DNA of 64,000 nt. Source: Owenia fusiformis (taxonomy: Eukaryota > Annelida > Polychaeta > Sabellida > Oweniidae). The DNA is taken from the NCBI GenBank assembly GCA_903813345.2, contig CAIIXF020000790.1, positions 103,822 to 167,821 on the forward strand, in the 5' to 3' direction. Of this stretch, positions 13,962 to 27,200 are shown in pieces (position 1 is the first letter of the stretch; every line of letters starts with the position of its first letter). The notes beneath the pieces were generated by a model. It was not told the DNA's origin. It did no database searches and saw only the letters and a program-made list of their open reading frames with translations. The position numbers and the translations under genes are program-made.

Positions 13962-16190
13962 ATTATTCTTCTTCCTCCTTCCCAGATTTCTCACCAACTA
14001 GAAGAGCTTACTTTAAGCTGCTTACATGATTAACTAGGGAATGTATCTGGCTTTCTGGGAAATTAGGTCAAATTTTTATCTAGGTCAAAGGTCAAGAACT
14101 AGGTCAAATCCAGTACTTTGTCACTTTTTCCCATTATCTCGGTCGTCCTTCAATATTTTTGATCCTGGTTTTTTTCATTGTGTTCCTCATAAAAAAGTAG
14201 AAAACCTAGGGTCGATTTAGTTTTTTGGTATCTCAAACCGATTTCGAGATATCAGTGTCCGAAAACGAGGTCCAAAAAAAATTTCACCGAATCCAATGTC
14301 CGGGATATCAGTCTTATAGGAAATTTTCTCAGGATTCCGAATCTGAAAACCAAATTTCGATCTGACTTCCGGTTCAGAAGTTATGGCGTTTTGAAAATTC
14401 AAAATCGCTAAATTTGGTGCCCCATGTTAATTCAATGGGAAAAAATATTTTTTTGAAGTGTAAAATACGAGATATAGACTAAGCACAGCTAAACATAATG
14501 GAAGCCCATAAAAGAAAGGGACCACAAGACCTTCTTTTCATAAAAATTTGGACACTAAAATGCCTAGGTCAAAATCTAGGTCAAATTCAAAGTTTTTCCT
14601 TATTTTTGCGATTCTGACACTACAGATTAATTATATTCTTCGAAAATTTGTATACATGTAGCCAAGAGTGTGCTAATAGTGTTAGCCTTTTGCCGTCAGA
14701 AAGTATTTTGACCCACTTTTGAGATATGGTGTCCGAAAAGTAGGTCAAACTAAAAAGTTCTCCAAATTTAACGTATGAGTTATGAATTAGGGGTAGAATT
14801 TTATCAGGAATCTGAATCTGCAAACCAAATTTTGATTCGACCTCCTGTTCGGAAGTTATGACGTTTTGAAAGCTCAAAAATCGCTAAATTTGCTGCCCCA
14901 TGTTATGTCAATGGGAAAAAAGATTTTTTTTACGTGTAAAATACGAGATATAAACTGAGTACAGCTTAATATAATGAAAGCCTATTAAAGAAGGGGACCT
15001 CGAAGGCTACTTAGCTTCAAAATTTGGACCCCAAAATCCCTAGGTTAAAATCTAGGTCAAATTCATAGTTTTTCCTTATTTTTGCGATTCTGACACTATA
15101 TTCAAATGATTTGCTTTAAAATTTTGTATACAGGTAGCAAAGAGTATGCTCATAGTGTTAGCCTTTTGCCGTCAGAAAGTATTTTGACCCACTTTTGAGA
15201 TATGGTGTCCGAAAAGTAGGTCAAAATAAAAACTATCCAAATTTAATGTGTGAGTTATGAATTAAAGGTATAATTTTCTCAGGAATCCAAATCTGCAAAC
15301 CAAATTTCGATCCGACTTCTTGTTCTGAAGTTATGGCGTTTTGAAATCTCAAAAATCGCTAAATTTGGTGCCCCATGTTAAATCAGTGGGACCGAATAAT
15401 TTTTTGAAGTGTAAAAATACGAGATATAGAATGAGTACAGCTAAACATAATGAAAGCCCATAAAAGAAGGGGACCTCAAAAGCTACTTTCCTTCAAAATT
15501 TGGACACCAAAATACCTAGTTCAAAATCTAGGTCAAATTCTTAGTTTTTTCTTATTGTTGCAATTCGGACACTACACTTCAATGATATTCTTCGAAATTT
15601 TGTATACATGTAGCAAAGAGTGTGCTCATAACGTTAACTTGTTGCCGTCAAGAAGTGTTTTGACCCACTTTTGAGATATGGTGATCGAAATGTATGTCAA
15701 AATAAAAAGTTCTCCAAATTTAACGTATGAGTTATGAATTAGGGGTAGAATTTCCTAAGGAATCCGGATCTGAAATTAAAATTGCAATCCGACACCCGGC
15801 TAAGATTCTAAGCCATTTTGAAGTTTGAAATTCGCACTTGCCAGTATTCACGATGCAGATTGATCAAATAAACTTTCAAAAATTCCTACATACCCTACTT
15901 TACCTCCCTACCTACTCAGCTACTTATTTGACTACTTACTCAATTGCTTAATTAGTTATTACTTACTTAGCTACTTACTCAGCTACTAACTCAGGTACTT
16001 ACTCAGCTACTTACTCAGCTACCTACTCAGCTTTTTACCCAGTTACTTACTCAGCTACTTACTCAACTACTACTAAGGTACTTACTCAGCTAATTACTCA
16101 GTTAATTACTCAGCTCTTTACTGATCTATCTAGGTAAAATAAATCTGGAGTCTTAAATTGAACTTGTTCAATTTCACAAATCTAGTTATT
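13962..16190 (+). mobile_element. Composite element copy E8
   Basis: The head DR1 is at 14082-14094. Core anchors lie near 14570, 15045 and 15523, a regular step of about 475. The tail is about 15890-16130 and the terminal palindrome is 16155-16174. It is colinear with E4. Confidence 0.7.
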
Positions 16191-18077
16191 CTTTTTTCTT
16201 CCTCCTTACCAGATTTCTCGTCAACTATAACAGCTTACTTAATCCAACTTACATGGTTAACTTAAGACTGTATCCGGCTTTCTGGGAAATTAGGTCAAAT
16301 TTTTATCTAGGTCAAAGGTCAAGAACTAGGTCAAATCCAGTACTTTGTCACTTTTTCCCATTATCTCGGTCGTCCTTCAATATTTTTGATCCTGGTTTTT
16401 TTCATTGTGTTCCTCATAAAAAAGTAGAAAACCTAGGGTCGATTTAGTTTTTTGGTATCTCAAACCGATTTCGAGATATCAGTGTCCGAAAACGAGGTCC
16501 AAAAAAAATTTCACCGAATCCAATGTCCAGGATATTAGTCTTATGGGAAATTTTCTCAGGATTCCGAATCTGAAAACCAAATTTCGATGTGACTTCCGGT
16601 TCAGAAGTTATGGCGTTTTGAAAATTCAAAAATCGTTAAATTTGGTGCCCCATGTTAATTCAATAGGAAAAAATATTTTTTTGAAGTGTAAAATACGAGA
16701 TATGGACTAAGCACAACTAAACATAATGGAAGCCCATAAAAGAAAGGGACCACAAGACCTTCTTTTCATAAAAATTTGGACACCAAAATGCCTAGGTCAA
16801 AATCTAGGTCAAATTCAAAGTTTTTCCTTATTTTTGCGATTCTGACACTACAGATTAATTATATTCTTCGAAAATTTGTATACATGTAGCCAAGAGTGTG
16901 CTAATAGTGTAAGCCTTTTGCCGTCAGAAAGTATTTTGACCCACTTTTGAGATATGGTGTCCGAAAAGTAGGTCAAACTAAAAAGTTCTCCAAATTTAAC
17001 GTATGAGTTATGAATAAGGGTAGAATTTTCTCAGGAATCCAAATCTGCAAACCAAATTTCAATCCGACTTTTGGTTTGGAATTTATGTCGTTTTGAAAGC
17101 TCAAAAATCGCTAAATTTGGTGCCCCATGTTATGGCAATGGGAAAAAAGATTTTTTTGAAGTGTAAAATACGAGATAAAGACTGAAAACAGCTTCACATA
17201 ATGAAAGCCTATAAAAGAAAGGGACCTCAAAAGCTAGCTAGCTTCACAATTTGGTCACCAAAATGCCTAGGTCAAAATCTAGGTCAAATTTATAGTTTTA
17301 ACTTATTTTTGCGATTCTGACACTACACTTTAATTATTTGCTTCAAAATTTTGTATACAGGTAGCAAAGAGTGTGCTAATAGTGTTAGCCTTTTGCCGTC
17401 AGAAAGTATTTTGACCCACTTTTGAGATATAGTGTCCGAAAAGTAGGTCAACATGAAAGTTTCTCCAAATTTAACGTATGAGTTATGAATTAAGGGTAGA
17501 ATTTTCTCAGAAATCCGAATCTGCAAATCAAATTTCAATCCGACACCCGGTTTGGAAGTAATGGCGTTTTGAAAAATTAAAAAATTGGTATTTTGATATC
17601 CCATGTTATGTCAATTATCTTTGTCACTATTCGTCGTTATTCCTTTATCTTTTTTTCATCATGTAGCTTAAAGACAGTCCTTTCATTATTGTAACTGTCT
17701 TTTTTGATTACTCTTACCGATTTTGAGGAATGGCGTCCGGAAAGTAGGTCAACATAAAAAGTTTTCAAAATTTAATGTATGAGTTATGACACAAACGAAG
17801 AATTTTCTCAGAAATTCGAATATGCAAACCAAATTTCGACCCAAATTCTGGTTAGATAGTTATAGCTGTTTGAAGTCTCGAAAAGTCGATATTATGATAT
17901 CCCCATGTTAAGCCAATGTAGACGAAGATAAGCTACTTAAGAGTTGTCTAAATGTCTGTATTCTAGATGACTCAGTTTATTCTGAATGGCTCAGCTAACA
18001 GTATTTTGGATGACTCAGCTTAAAAAAGTTTTAAATCTGGAGTCTTAAATTGAACTTGTTCAATTTACATGTCTAGT
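16191..18077 (+). mobile_element. Composite element copy E9, abutting the 722-bp array
   Basis: The head DR1 is at 16309-16321. Core anchors lie near 16793 and 17270. A divergent final segment (17600-17960) precedes a GACTCAGCTTA-type tail (about 17960-18030). The terminal palindrome is 18047-18066, then TTACATGTCTAGT. At this point the 722-bp satellite starts. In the intact E5/E6 junction the same CTAGT is followed by TATTAGACTCC. Confidence 0.7.
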
Positions 18078-18078
18078 G

Positions 18079-18111
18079 ATTTTTGCTTTTGTATGTGCAA
18101 AAAGCAAAAAT
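18079..18111. repeat. Hairpin at the start of each 722-bp unit (first copy shown)
   Basis: Twelve-base arms ATTTTTGCTTTT and AAAAGCAAAAAT enclose a 9-base loop GTATGTGCA. It recurs every 722 bases (next at 18801). Its place at the unit start parallels the AGACTCCAGATT palindrome at the start of the composite element. Confidence 0.85.
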
Positions 18112-18270
18112 CCTCCTCACACACGTTCTCACCAACGAGAGATATTTGGATAAATCTACTCATACACGTTGTTAGGGGGCTAGGCGTAGTTGGTGGGAAA
18201 TTAGGTCAAATCCTTATCTGGGTCAAAGGTCGAAATCTAGGTCGAAATCTGCATTTTCGCTATTTCGGCC
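18111..18270 (+). repeat. Head-homologous segment of the 722-bp unit
   Basis: It aligns by eye, in order, with the head of the flanking elements: TCCTCCT, then TCTCACCAAC, then GGGAAATTAGGTCAAAT, then TTATCTGGGTCAAAGGTC, then CTAGGTC. It also shares TTTTCGCTATTTC with the E6 head near 9380. This shows the satellite unit is a diverged member of the same element superfamily and not unrelated DNA. Confidence 0.7.
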
Positions 18271-21200
18271 TCTCGAGCCTCCTTAAGAAGTCAGAATCGG
18301 AGGAAAACTAGCTGGTCGGAAAGACAGTTTTCCGAGCGTTAAAAAAACAGTGAACCAAATTTCAATCCGACCATTAGTTATCGAGATATACGCGTTTGAA
18401 GTTCGCGTACGGGCCACCGTTGCCGTATATCTAGACGACACCTGGTATACTATACACGATGTATACGTATCTCTGCGAACAACAGACATTTGAAAGAAAA
18501 TAGGCCCGGACGATGACTAGAGCATTTCTAAAACAACGTTTCCCTTCGTCCAACTAACGATTGCGGAATGTAGAACGATACGTACGCTGCTCGAATCTAC
18601 GTCGAAAGCCCTATATGGACGTCTGGAAGGCCTGTTTTTTGAAGGACTATTTTTTGACCTCGACGGATCCGCGAAGCACGAGCCAGGCATTCTCCCCAAC
18701 TACCTCCCTAGATTCCCCGACCTTTAATCGACCATTATAGGCCCTCAGAGCGTCCGTAGAGCCATTTCCCTCTATACGCGTATGGGCAAATCCTATTATG
18801 ATTTTTGCTTTTGTATGTGCAAAAAGCAAAAATCCTCCTCACACACGTTCTCACCAACGAGAGATATTTGGATAAATCTACTCATACACGTTGTTAGGGG
18901 GCTAGGCGTAGTTGGTGGGAAATTAGGTCAAATCCTTATCTGGGTCAAAGGTCGAAATCTAGGTCGAAATCTGCATTTTCGCTATTTCGGCCTCTCGAGC
19001 CTCCTTAAGAAGTCAGAATCGGAGGAAAACTAGCTGGTCGGAAAGACAGTTTTCCGAGCGTTAAAAAAACAGTGAACCAAATTTCAATCCGACCATTAGT
19101 TATCGAGATATACGCGTTTGAAGTTCGCGTACGGGCCACCGTTGCCGTATATCTAGACGACACCTGGTATACTATACACGATGTATACGTATCTCTGCGA
19201 ACAACAGACATTTGAAAGAAAATAGGCCCGGACGATGACTAGAGCATTTCTAAAACAACGTTTCCCTTCGTCCAACTAACGATTGCGGAATGTAGAACGA
19301 TACGTACGCTGCTCGAATCTACGTCGAAAGCCCTATATGGACGTCTGGAAGGCCTGTTTTTTGAAGGACTATTTTTTGACCTCGACGGATCCGCGAAGCA
19401 CGAGCCAGGCATTCTCCCCAACTACCTCCCTAGATTCCCCGACCTTTAATCGACCATTATAGGCCCTCAGAGCGTCCGTAGAGCCATTTCCCTCTATACG
19501 CGTATGGGCAAATCCTATTATGATTTTTGCTTTTGTATGTGCAAAAAGCAAAAATCCTCCTCACACACGTTCTCACCAACGAGAGATATTTGGATAAATC
19601 TACTCATACACGTTGTTAGGGGGCTAGGCGTAGTTGGTGGGAAATTAGGTCAAATCCTTATCTGGGTCAAAGGTCGAAATCTAGGTCGAAATCTGCATTT
19701 TCGCTATTTCGGCCTCTCGAGCCTCCTTAAGAAGTCAGAATCGGAGGAAAACTAGCTGGTCGGAAAGACAGTTTTCCGAGCGTTAAAAAAACAGTGAACC
19801 AAATTTCAATCCGACCATTAGTTATCGAGATATACGCGTTTGAAGTTCGCGTACGGGCCACCGTTGCCGTATATCTAGACGACACCTGGTATACTATACA
19901 CGATGTATACGTATCTCTGCGAACAACAGACATTTGAAAGAAAATAGGCCCGGACGATGACTAGAGCATTTCTAAAACAACGTTTCCCTTCGTCCAACTA
20001 ACGATTGCGGAATGTAGAACGATACGTACGCTGCTCGAATCTACGTCGAAAGCCCTATATGGACGTCTGGAAGGCCTGTTTTTTGAAGGACTATTTTTTG
20101 ACCTCGACGGATCCGCGAAGCACGAGCCAGGCATTCTCCCCAACTACCTCCCTAGATTCCCCGACCTTTAATCGACCATTATAGGCCCTCAGAGCGTCCG
20201 TAGAGCCATTTCCCTCTATACGCGTATGGGCAAATCCTATTATGATTTTTGCTTTTGTATGTGCAAAAAGCAAAAATCCTCCTCACACACGTTCTCACCA
20301 ACGAGAGATATTTGGATAAATCTACTCATACACGTTGTTAGGGGGCTAGGCGTAGTTGGTGGGAAATTAGGTCAAATCCTTATCTGGGTCAAAGGTCGAA
20401 ATCTAGGTCGAAATCTGCATTTTCGCTATTTCGGCCTCTCGAGCCTCCTTAAGAAGTCAGAATCGGAGGAAAACTAGCTGGTCGGAAAGACAGTTTTCCG
20501 AGCGTTAAAAAAACAGTGAACCAAATTTCAATCCGACCATTAGTTATCGAGATATACGCGTTTGAAGTTCGCGTACGGGCCACCGTTGCCGTATATCTAG
20601 ACGACACCTGGTATACTATACACGATGTATACGTATCTCTGCGAACAACAGACATTTGAAAGAAAATAGGCCCGGACGATGACTAGAGCATTTCTAAAAC
20701 AACGTTTCCCTTCGTCCAACTAACGATTGCGGAATGTAGAACGATACGTACGCTGCTCGAATCTACGTCGAAAGCCCTATATGGACGTCTGGAAGGCCTG
20801 TTTTTTGAAGGACTATTTTTTGACCTCGACGGATCCGCGAAGCACGAGCCAGGCATTCTCCCCAACTACCTCCCTAGATTCCCCGACCTTTAATCGACCA
20901 TTATAGGCCCTCAGAGCGTCCGTAGAGCCATTTCCCTCTATACGCGTATGGGCAAATCCTATTATGATTTTTGCTTTTGTATGTGCAAAAAGCAAAAATC
21001 CTCCTCACACACGTTCTCACCAACGAGAGATATTTGGATAAATCTACTCATACACGTTGTTAGGGGGCTAGGCGTAGTTGGTGGGAAATTAGGTCAAATC
21101 CTTATCTGGGTCAAAGGTCGAAATCTAGGTCGAAATCTGCATTTTCGCTATTTCGGCCTCTCGAGCCTCCTTAAGAAGTCAGAATCGGAGGAAAACTAGC

Positions 21201-24200
21201 TGGTCGGAAAGACAGTTTTCCGAGCGTTAAAAAAACAGTGAACCAAATTTCAATCCGACCATTAGTTATCGAGATATACGCGTTTGAAGTTCGCGTACGG
21301 GCCACCGTTGCCGTATATCTAGACGACACCTGGTATACTATACACGATGTATACGTATCTCTGCGAACAACAGACATTTGAAAGAAAATAGGCCCGGACG
21401 ATGACTAGAGCATTTCTAAAACAACGTTTCCCTTCGTCCAACTAACGATTGCGGAATGTAGAACGATACGTACGCTGCTCGAATCTACGTCGAAAGCCCT
21501 ATATGGACGTCTGGAAGGCCTGTTTTTTGAAGGACTATTTTTTGACCTCGACGGATCCGCGAAGCACGAGCCAGGCATTCTCCCCAACTACCTCCCTAGA
21601 TTCCCCGACCTTTAATCGACCATTATAGGCCCTCAGAGCGTCCGTAGAGCCATTTCCCTCTATACGCGTATGGGCAAATCCTATTATGATTTTTGCTTTT
21701 GTATGTGCAAAAAGCAAAAATCCTCCTCACACACGTTCTCACCAACGAGAGATATTTGGATAAATCTACTCATACACGTTGTTAGGGGGCTAGGCGTAGT
21801 TGGTGGGAAATTAGGTCAAATCCTTATCTGGGTCAAAGGTCGAAATCTAGGTCGAAATCTGCATTTTCGCTATTTCGGCCTCTCGAGCCTCCTTAAGAAG
21901 TCAGAATCGGAGGAAAACTAGCTGGTCGGAAAGACAGTTTTCCGAGCGTTAAAAAAACAGTGAACCAAATTTCAATCCGACCATTAGTTATCGAGATATA
22001 CGCGTTTGAAGTTCGCGTACGGGCCACCGTTGCCGTATATCTAGACGACACCTGGTATACTATACACGATGTATACGTATCTCTGCGAACAACAGACATT
22101 TGAAAGAAAATAGGCCCGGACGATGACTAGAGCATTTCTAAAACAACGTTTCCCTTCGTCCAACTAACGATTGCGGAATGTAGAACGATACGTACGCTGC
22201 TCGAATCTACGTCGAAAGCCCTATATGGACGTCTGGAAGGCCTGTTTTTTGAAGGACTATTTTTTGACCTCGACGGATCCGCGAAGCACGAGCCAGGCAT
22301 TCTCCCCAACTACCTCCCTAGATTCCCCGACCTTTAATCGACCATTATAGGCCCTCAGAGCGTCCGTAGAGCCATTTCCCTCTATACGCGTATGGGCAAA
22401 TCCTATTATGATTTTTGCTTTTGTATGTGCAAAAAGCAAAAATCCTCCTCACACACGTTCTCACCAACGAGAGATATTTGGATAAATCTACTCATACACG
22501 TTGTTAGGGGGCTAGGCGTAGTTGGTGGGAAATTAGGTCAAATCCTTATCTGGGTCAAAGGTCGAAATCTAGGTCGAAATCTGCATTTTCGCTATTTCGG
22601 CCTCTCGAGCCTCCTTAAGAAGTCAGAATCGGAGGAAAACTAGCTGGTCGGAAAGACAGTTTTCCGAGCGTTAAAAAAACAGTGAACCAAATTTCAATCC
22701 GACCATTAGTTATCGAGATATACGCGTTTGAAGTTCGCGTACGGGCCACCGTTGCCGTATATCTAGACGACACCTGGTATACTATACACGATGTATACGT
22801 ATCTCTGCGAACAACAGACATTTGAAAGAAAATAGGCCCGGACGATGACTAGAGCATTTCTAAAACAACGTTTCCCTTCGTCCAACTAACGATTGCGGAA
22901 TGTAGAACGATACGTACGCTGCTCGAATCTACGTCGAAAGCCCTATATGGACGTCTGGAAGGCCTGTTTTTTGAAGGACTATTTTTTGACCTCGACGGAT
23001 CCGCGAAGCACGAGCCAGGCATTCTCCCCAACTACCTCCCTAGATTCCCCGACCTTTAATCGACCATTATAGGCCCTCAGAGCGTCCGTAGAGCCATTTC
23101 CCTCTATACGCGTATGGGCAAATCCTATTATGATTTTTGCTTTTGTATGTGCAAAAAGCAAAAATCCTCCTCACACACGTTCTCACCAACGAGAGATATT
23201 TGGATAAATCTACTCATACACGTTGTTAGGGGGCTAGGCGTAGTTGGTGGGAAATTAGGTCAAATCCTTATCTGGGTCAAAGGTCGAAATCTAGGTCGAA
23301 ATCTGCATTTTCGCTATTTCGGCCTCTCGAGCCTCCTTAAGAAGTCAGAATCGGAGGAAAACTAGCTGGTCGGAAAGACAGTTTTCCGAGCGTTAAAAAA
23401 ACAGTGAACCAAATTTCAATCCGACCATTAGTTATCGAGATATACGCGTTTGAAGTTCGCGTACGGGCCACCGTTGCCGTATATCTAGACGACACCTGGT
23501 ATACTATACACGATGTATACGTATCTCTGCGAACAACAGACATTTGAAAGAAAATAGGCCCGGACGATGACTAGAGCATTTCTAAAACAACGTTTCCCTT
23601 CGTCCAACTAACGATTGCGGAATGTAGAACGATACGTACGCTGCTCGAATCTACGTCGAAAGCCCTATATGGACGTCTGGAAGGCCTGTTTTTTGAAGGA
23701 CTATTTTTTGACCTCGACGGATCCGCGAAGCACGAGCCAGGCATTCTCCCCAACTACCTCCCTAGATTCCCCGACCTTTAATCGACCATTATAGGCCCTC
23801 AGAGCGTCCGTAGAGCCATTTCCCTCTATACGCGTATGGGCAAATCCTATTATGATTTTTGCTTTTGTATGTGCAAAAAGCAAAAATCCTCCTCACACAC
23901 GTTCTCACCAACGAGAGATATTTGGATAAATCTACTCATACACGTTGTTAGGGGGCTAGGCGTAGTTGGTGGGAAATTAGGTCAAATCCTTATCTGGGTC
24001 AAAGGTCGAAATCTAGGTCGAAATCTGCATTTTCGCTATTTCGGCCTCTCGAGCCTCCTTAAGAAGTCAGAATCGGAGGAAAACTAGCTGGTCGGAAAGA
24101 CAGTTTTCCGAGCGTTAAAAAAACAGTGAACCAAATTTCAATCCGACCATTAGTTATCGAGATATACGCGTTTGAAGTTCGCGTACGGGCCACCGTTGCC

Positions 24201-27200
24201 GTATATCTAGACGACACCTGGTATACTATACACGATGTATACGTATCTCTGCGAACAACAGACATTTGAAAGAAAATAGGCCCGGACGATGACTAGAGCA
24301 TTTCTAAAACAACGTTTCCCTTCGTCCAACTAACGATTGCGGAATGTAGAACGATACGTACGCTGCTCGAATCTACGTCGAAAGCCCTATATGGACGTCT
24401 GGAAGGCCTGTTTTTTGAAGGACTATTTTTTGACCTCGACGGATCCGCGAAGCACGAGCCAGGCATTCTCCCCAACTACCTCCCTAGATTCCCCGACCTT
24501 TAATCGACCATTATAGGCCCTCAGAGCGTCCGTAGAGCCATTTCCCTCTATACGCGTATGGGCAAATCCTATTATGATTTTTGCTTTTGTATGTGCAAAA
24601 AGCAAAAATCCTCCTCACACACGTTCTCACCAACGAGAGATATTTGGATAAATCTACTCATACACGTTGTTAGGGGGCTAGGCGTAGTTGGTGGGAAATT
24701 AGGTCAAATCCTTATCTGGGTCAAAGGTCGAAATCTAGGTCGAAATCTGCATTTTCGCTATTTCGGCCTCTCGAGCCTCCTTAAGAAGTCAGAATCGGAG
24801 GAAAACTAGCTGGTCGGAAAGACAGTTTTCCGAGCGTTAAAAAAACAGTGAACCAAATTTCAATCCGACCATTAGTTATCGAGATATACGCGTTTGAAGT
24901 TCGCGTACGGGCCACCGTTGCCGTATATCTAGACGACACCTGGTATACTATACACGATGTATACGTATCTCTGCGAACAACAGACATTTGAAAGAAAATA
25001 GGCCCGGACGATGACTAGAGCATTTCTAAAACAACGTTTCCCTTCGTCCAACTAACGATTGCGGAATGTAGAACGATACGTACGCTGCTCGAATCTACGT
25101 CGAAAGCCCTATATGGACGTCTGGAAGGCCTGTTTTTTGAAGGACTATTTTTTGACCTCGACGGATCCGCGAAGCACGAGCCAGGCATTCTCCCCAACTA
25201 CCTCCCTAGATTCCCCGACCTTTAATCGACCATTATAGGCCCTCAGAGCGTCCGTAGAGCCATTTCCCTCTATACGCGTATGGGCAAATCCTATTATGAT
25301 TTTTGCTTTTGTATGTGCAAAAAGCAAAAATCCTCCTCACACACGTTCTCACCAACGAGAGATATTTGGATAAATCTACTCATACACGTTGTTAGGGGGC
25401 TAGGCGTAGTTGGTGGGAAATTAGGTCAAATCCTTATCTGGGTCAAAGGTCGAAATCTAGGTCGAAATCTGCATTTTCGCTATTTCGGCCTCTCGAGCCT
25501 CCTTAAGAAGTCAGAATCGGAGGAAAACTAGCTGGTCGGAAAGACAGTTTTCCGAGCGTTAAAAAAACAGTGAACCAAATTTCAATCCGACCATTAGTTA
25601 TCGAGATATACGCGTTTGAAGTTCGCGTACGGGCCACCGTTGCCGTATATCTAGACGACACCTGGTATACTATACACGATGTATACGTATCTCTGCGAAC
25701 AACAGACATTTGAAAGAAAATAGGCCCGGACGATGACTAGAGCATTTCTAAAACAACGTTTCCCTTCGTCCAACTAACGATTGCGGAATGTAGAACGATA
25801 CGTACGCTGCTCGAATCTACGTCGAAAGCCCTATATGGACGTCTGGAAGGCCTGTTTTTTGAAGGACTATTTTTTGACCTCGACGGATCCGCGAAGCACG
25901 AGCCAGGCATTCTCCCCAACTACCTCCCTAGATTCCCCGACCTTTAATCGACCATTATAGGCCCTCAGAGCGTCCGTAGAGCCATTTCCCTCTATACGCG
26001 TATGGGCAAATCCTATTATGATTTTTGCTTTTGTATGTGCAAAAAGCAAAAATCCTCCTCACACACGTTCTCACCAACGAGAGATATTTGGATAAATCTA
26101 CTCATACACGTTGTTAGGGGGCTAGGCGTAGTTGGTGGGAAATTAGGTCAAATCCTTATCTGGGTCAAAGGTCGAAATCTAGGTCGAAATCTGCATTTTC
26201 GCTATTTCGGCCTCTCGAGCCTCCTTAAGAAGTCAGAATCGGAGGAAAACTAGCTGGTCGGAAAGACAGTTTTCCGAGCGTTAAAAAAACAGTGAACCAA
26301 ATTTCAATCCGACCATTAGTTATCGAGATATACGCGTTTGAAGTTCGCGTACGGGCCACCGTTGCCGTATATCTAGACGACACCTGGTATACTATACACG
26401 ATGTATACGTATCTCTGCGAACAACAGACATTTGAAAGAAAATAGGCCCGGACGATGACTAGAGCATTTCTAAAACAACGTTTCCCTTCGTCCAACTAAC
26501 GATTGCGGAATGTAGAACGATACGTACGCTGCTCGAATCTACGTCGAAAGCCCTATATGGACGTCTGGAAGGCCTGTTTTTTGAAGGACTATTTTTTGAC
26601 CTCGACGGATCCGCGAAGCACGAGCCAGGCATTCTCCCCAACTACCTCCCTAGATTCCCCGACCTTTAATCGACCATTATAGGCCCTCAGAGCGTCCGTA
26701 GAGCCATTTCCCTCTATACGCGTATGGGCAAATCCTATTATGATTTTTGCTTTTGTATGTGCAAAAAGCAAAAATCCTCCTCACACACGTTCTCACCAAC
26801 GAGAGATATTTGGATAAATCTACTCATACACGTTGTTAGGGGGCTAGGCGTAGTTGGTGGGAAATTAGGTCAAATCCTTATCTGGGTCAAAGGTCGAAAT
26901 CTAGGTCGAAATCTGCATTTTCGCTATTTCGGCCTCTCGAGCCTCCTTAAGAAGTCAGAATCGGAGGAAAACTAGCTGGTCGGAAAGACAGTTTTCCGAG
27001 CGTTAAAAAAACAGTGAACCAAATTTCAATCCGACCATTAGTTATCGAGATATACGCGTTTGAAGTTCGCGTACGGGCCACCGTTGCCGTATATCTAGAC
27101 GACACCTGGTATACTATACACGATGTATACGTATCTCTGCGAACAACAGACATTTGAAAGAAAATAGGCCCGGACGATGACTAGAGCATTTCTAAAACAA

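Larger units (their letters stand above)
1139..17300 (+). repeat. Tandem ~475-bp core monomer family with AGGTCA half-sites (left block)
   Basis: The anchor AGGTCAAAATCTAGGTCA, or a one-base variant, recurs about 23 times. The step within an element is either about 475 or about 605 bp. Conserved landmarks per monomer are TTTTGCCGTCAGAAAGTATT, GAGATATGGTGTCC, the small palindrome ACTTCCGGTTCGGAAGT, GGTGCCCCATGTTA and AGAAGGGGACCTC. Both the monomers and their AGGTCA hexamers lie in the same (+) orientation throughout. Minus-strand frames of 60-93 residues come from the same monomer segment in each case and vary as drifting DNA would, so they are not annotated as genes. Confidence 0.8.
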
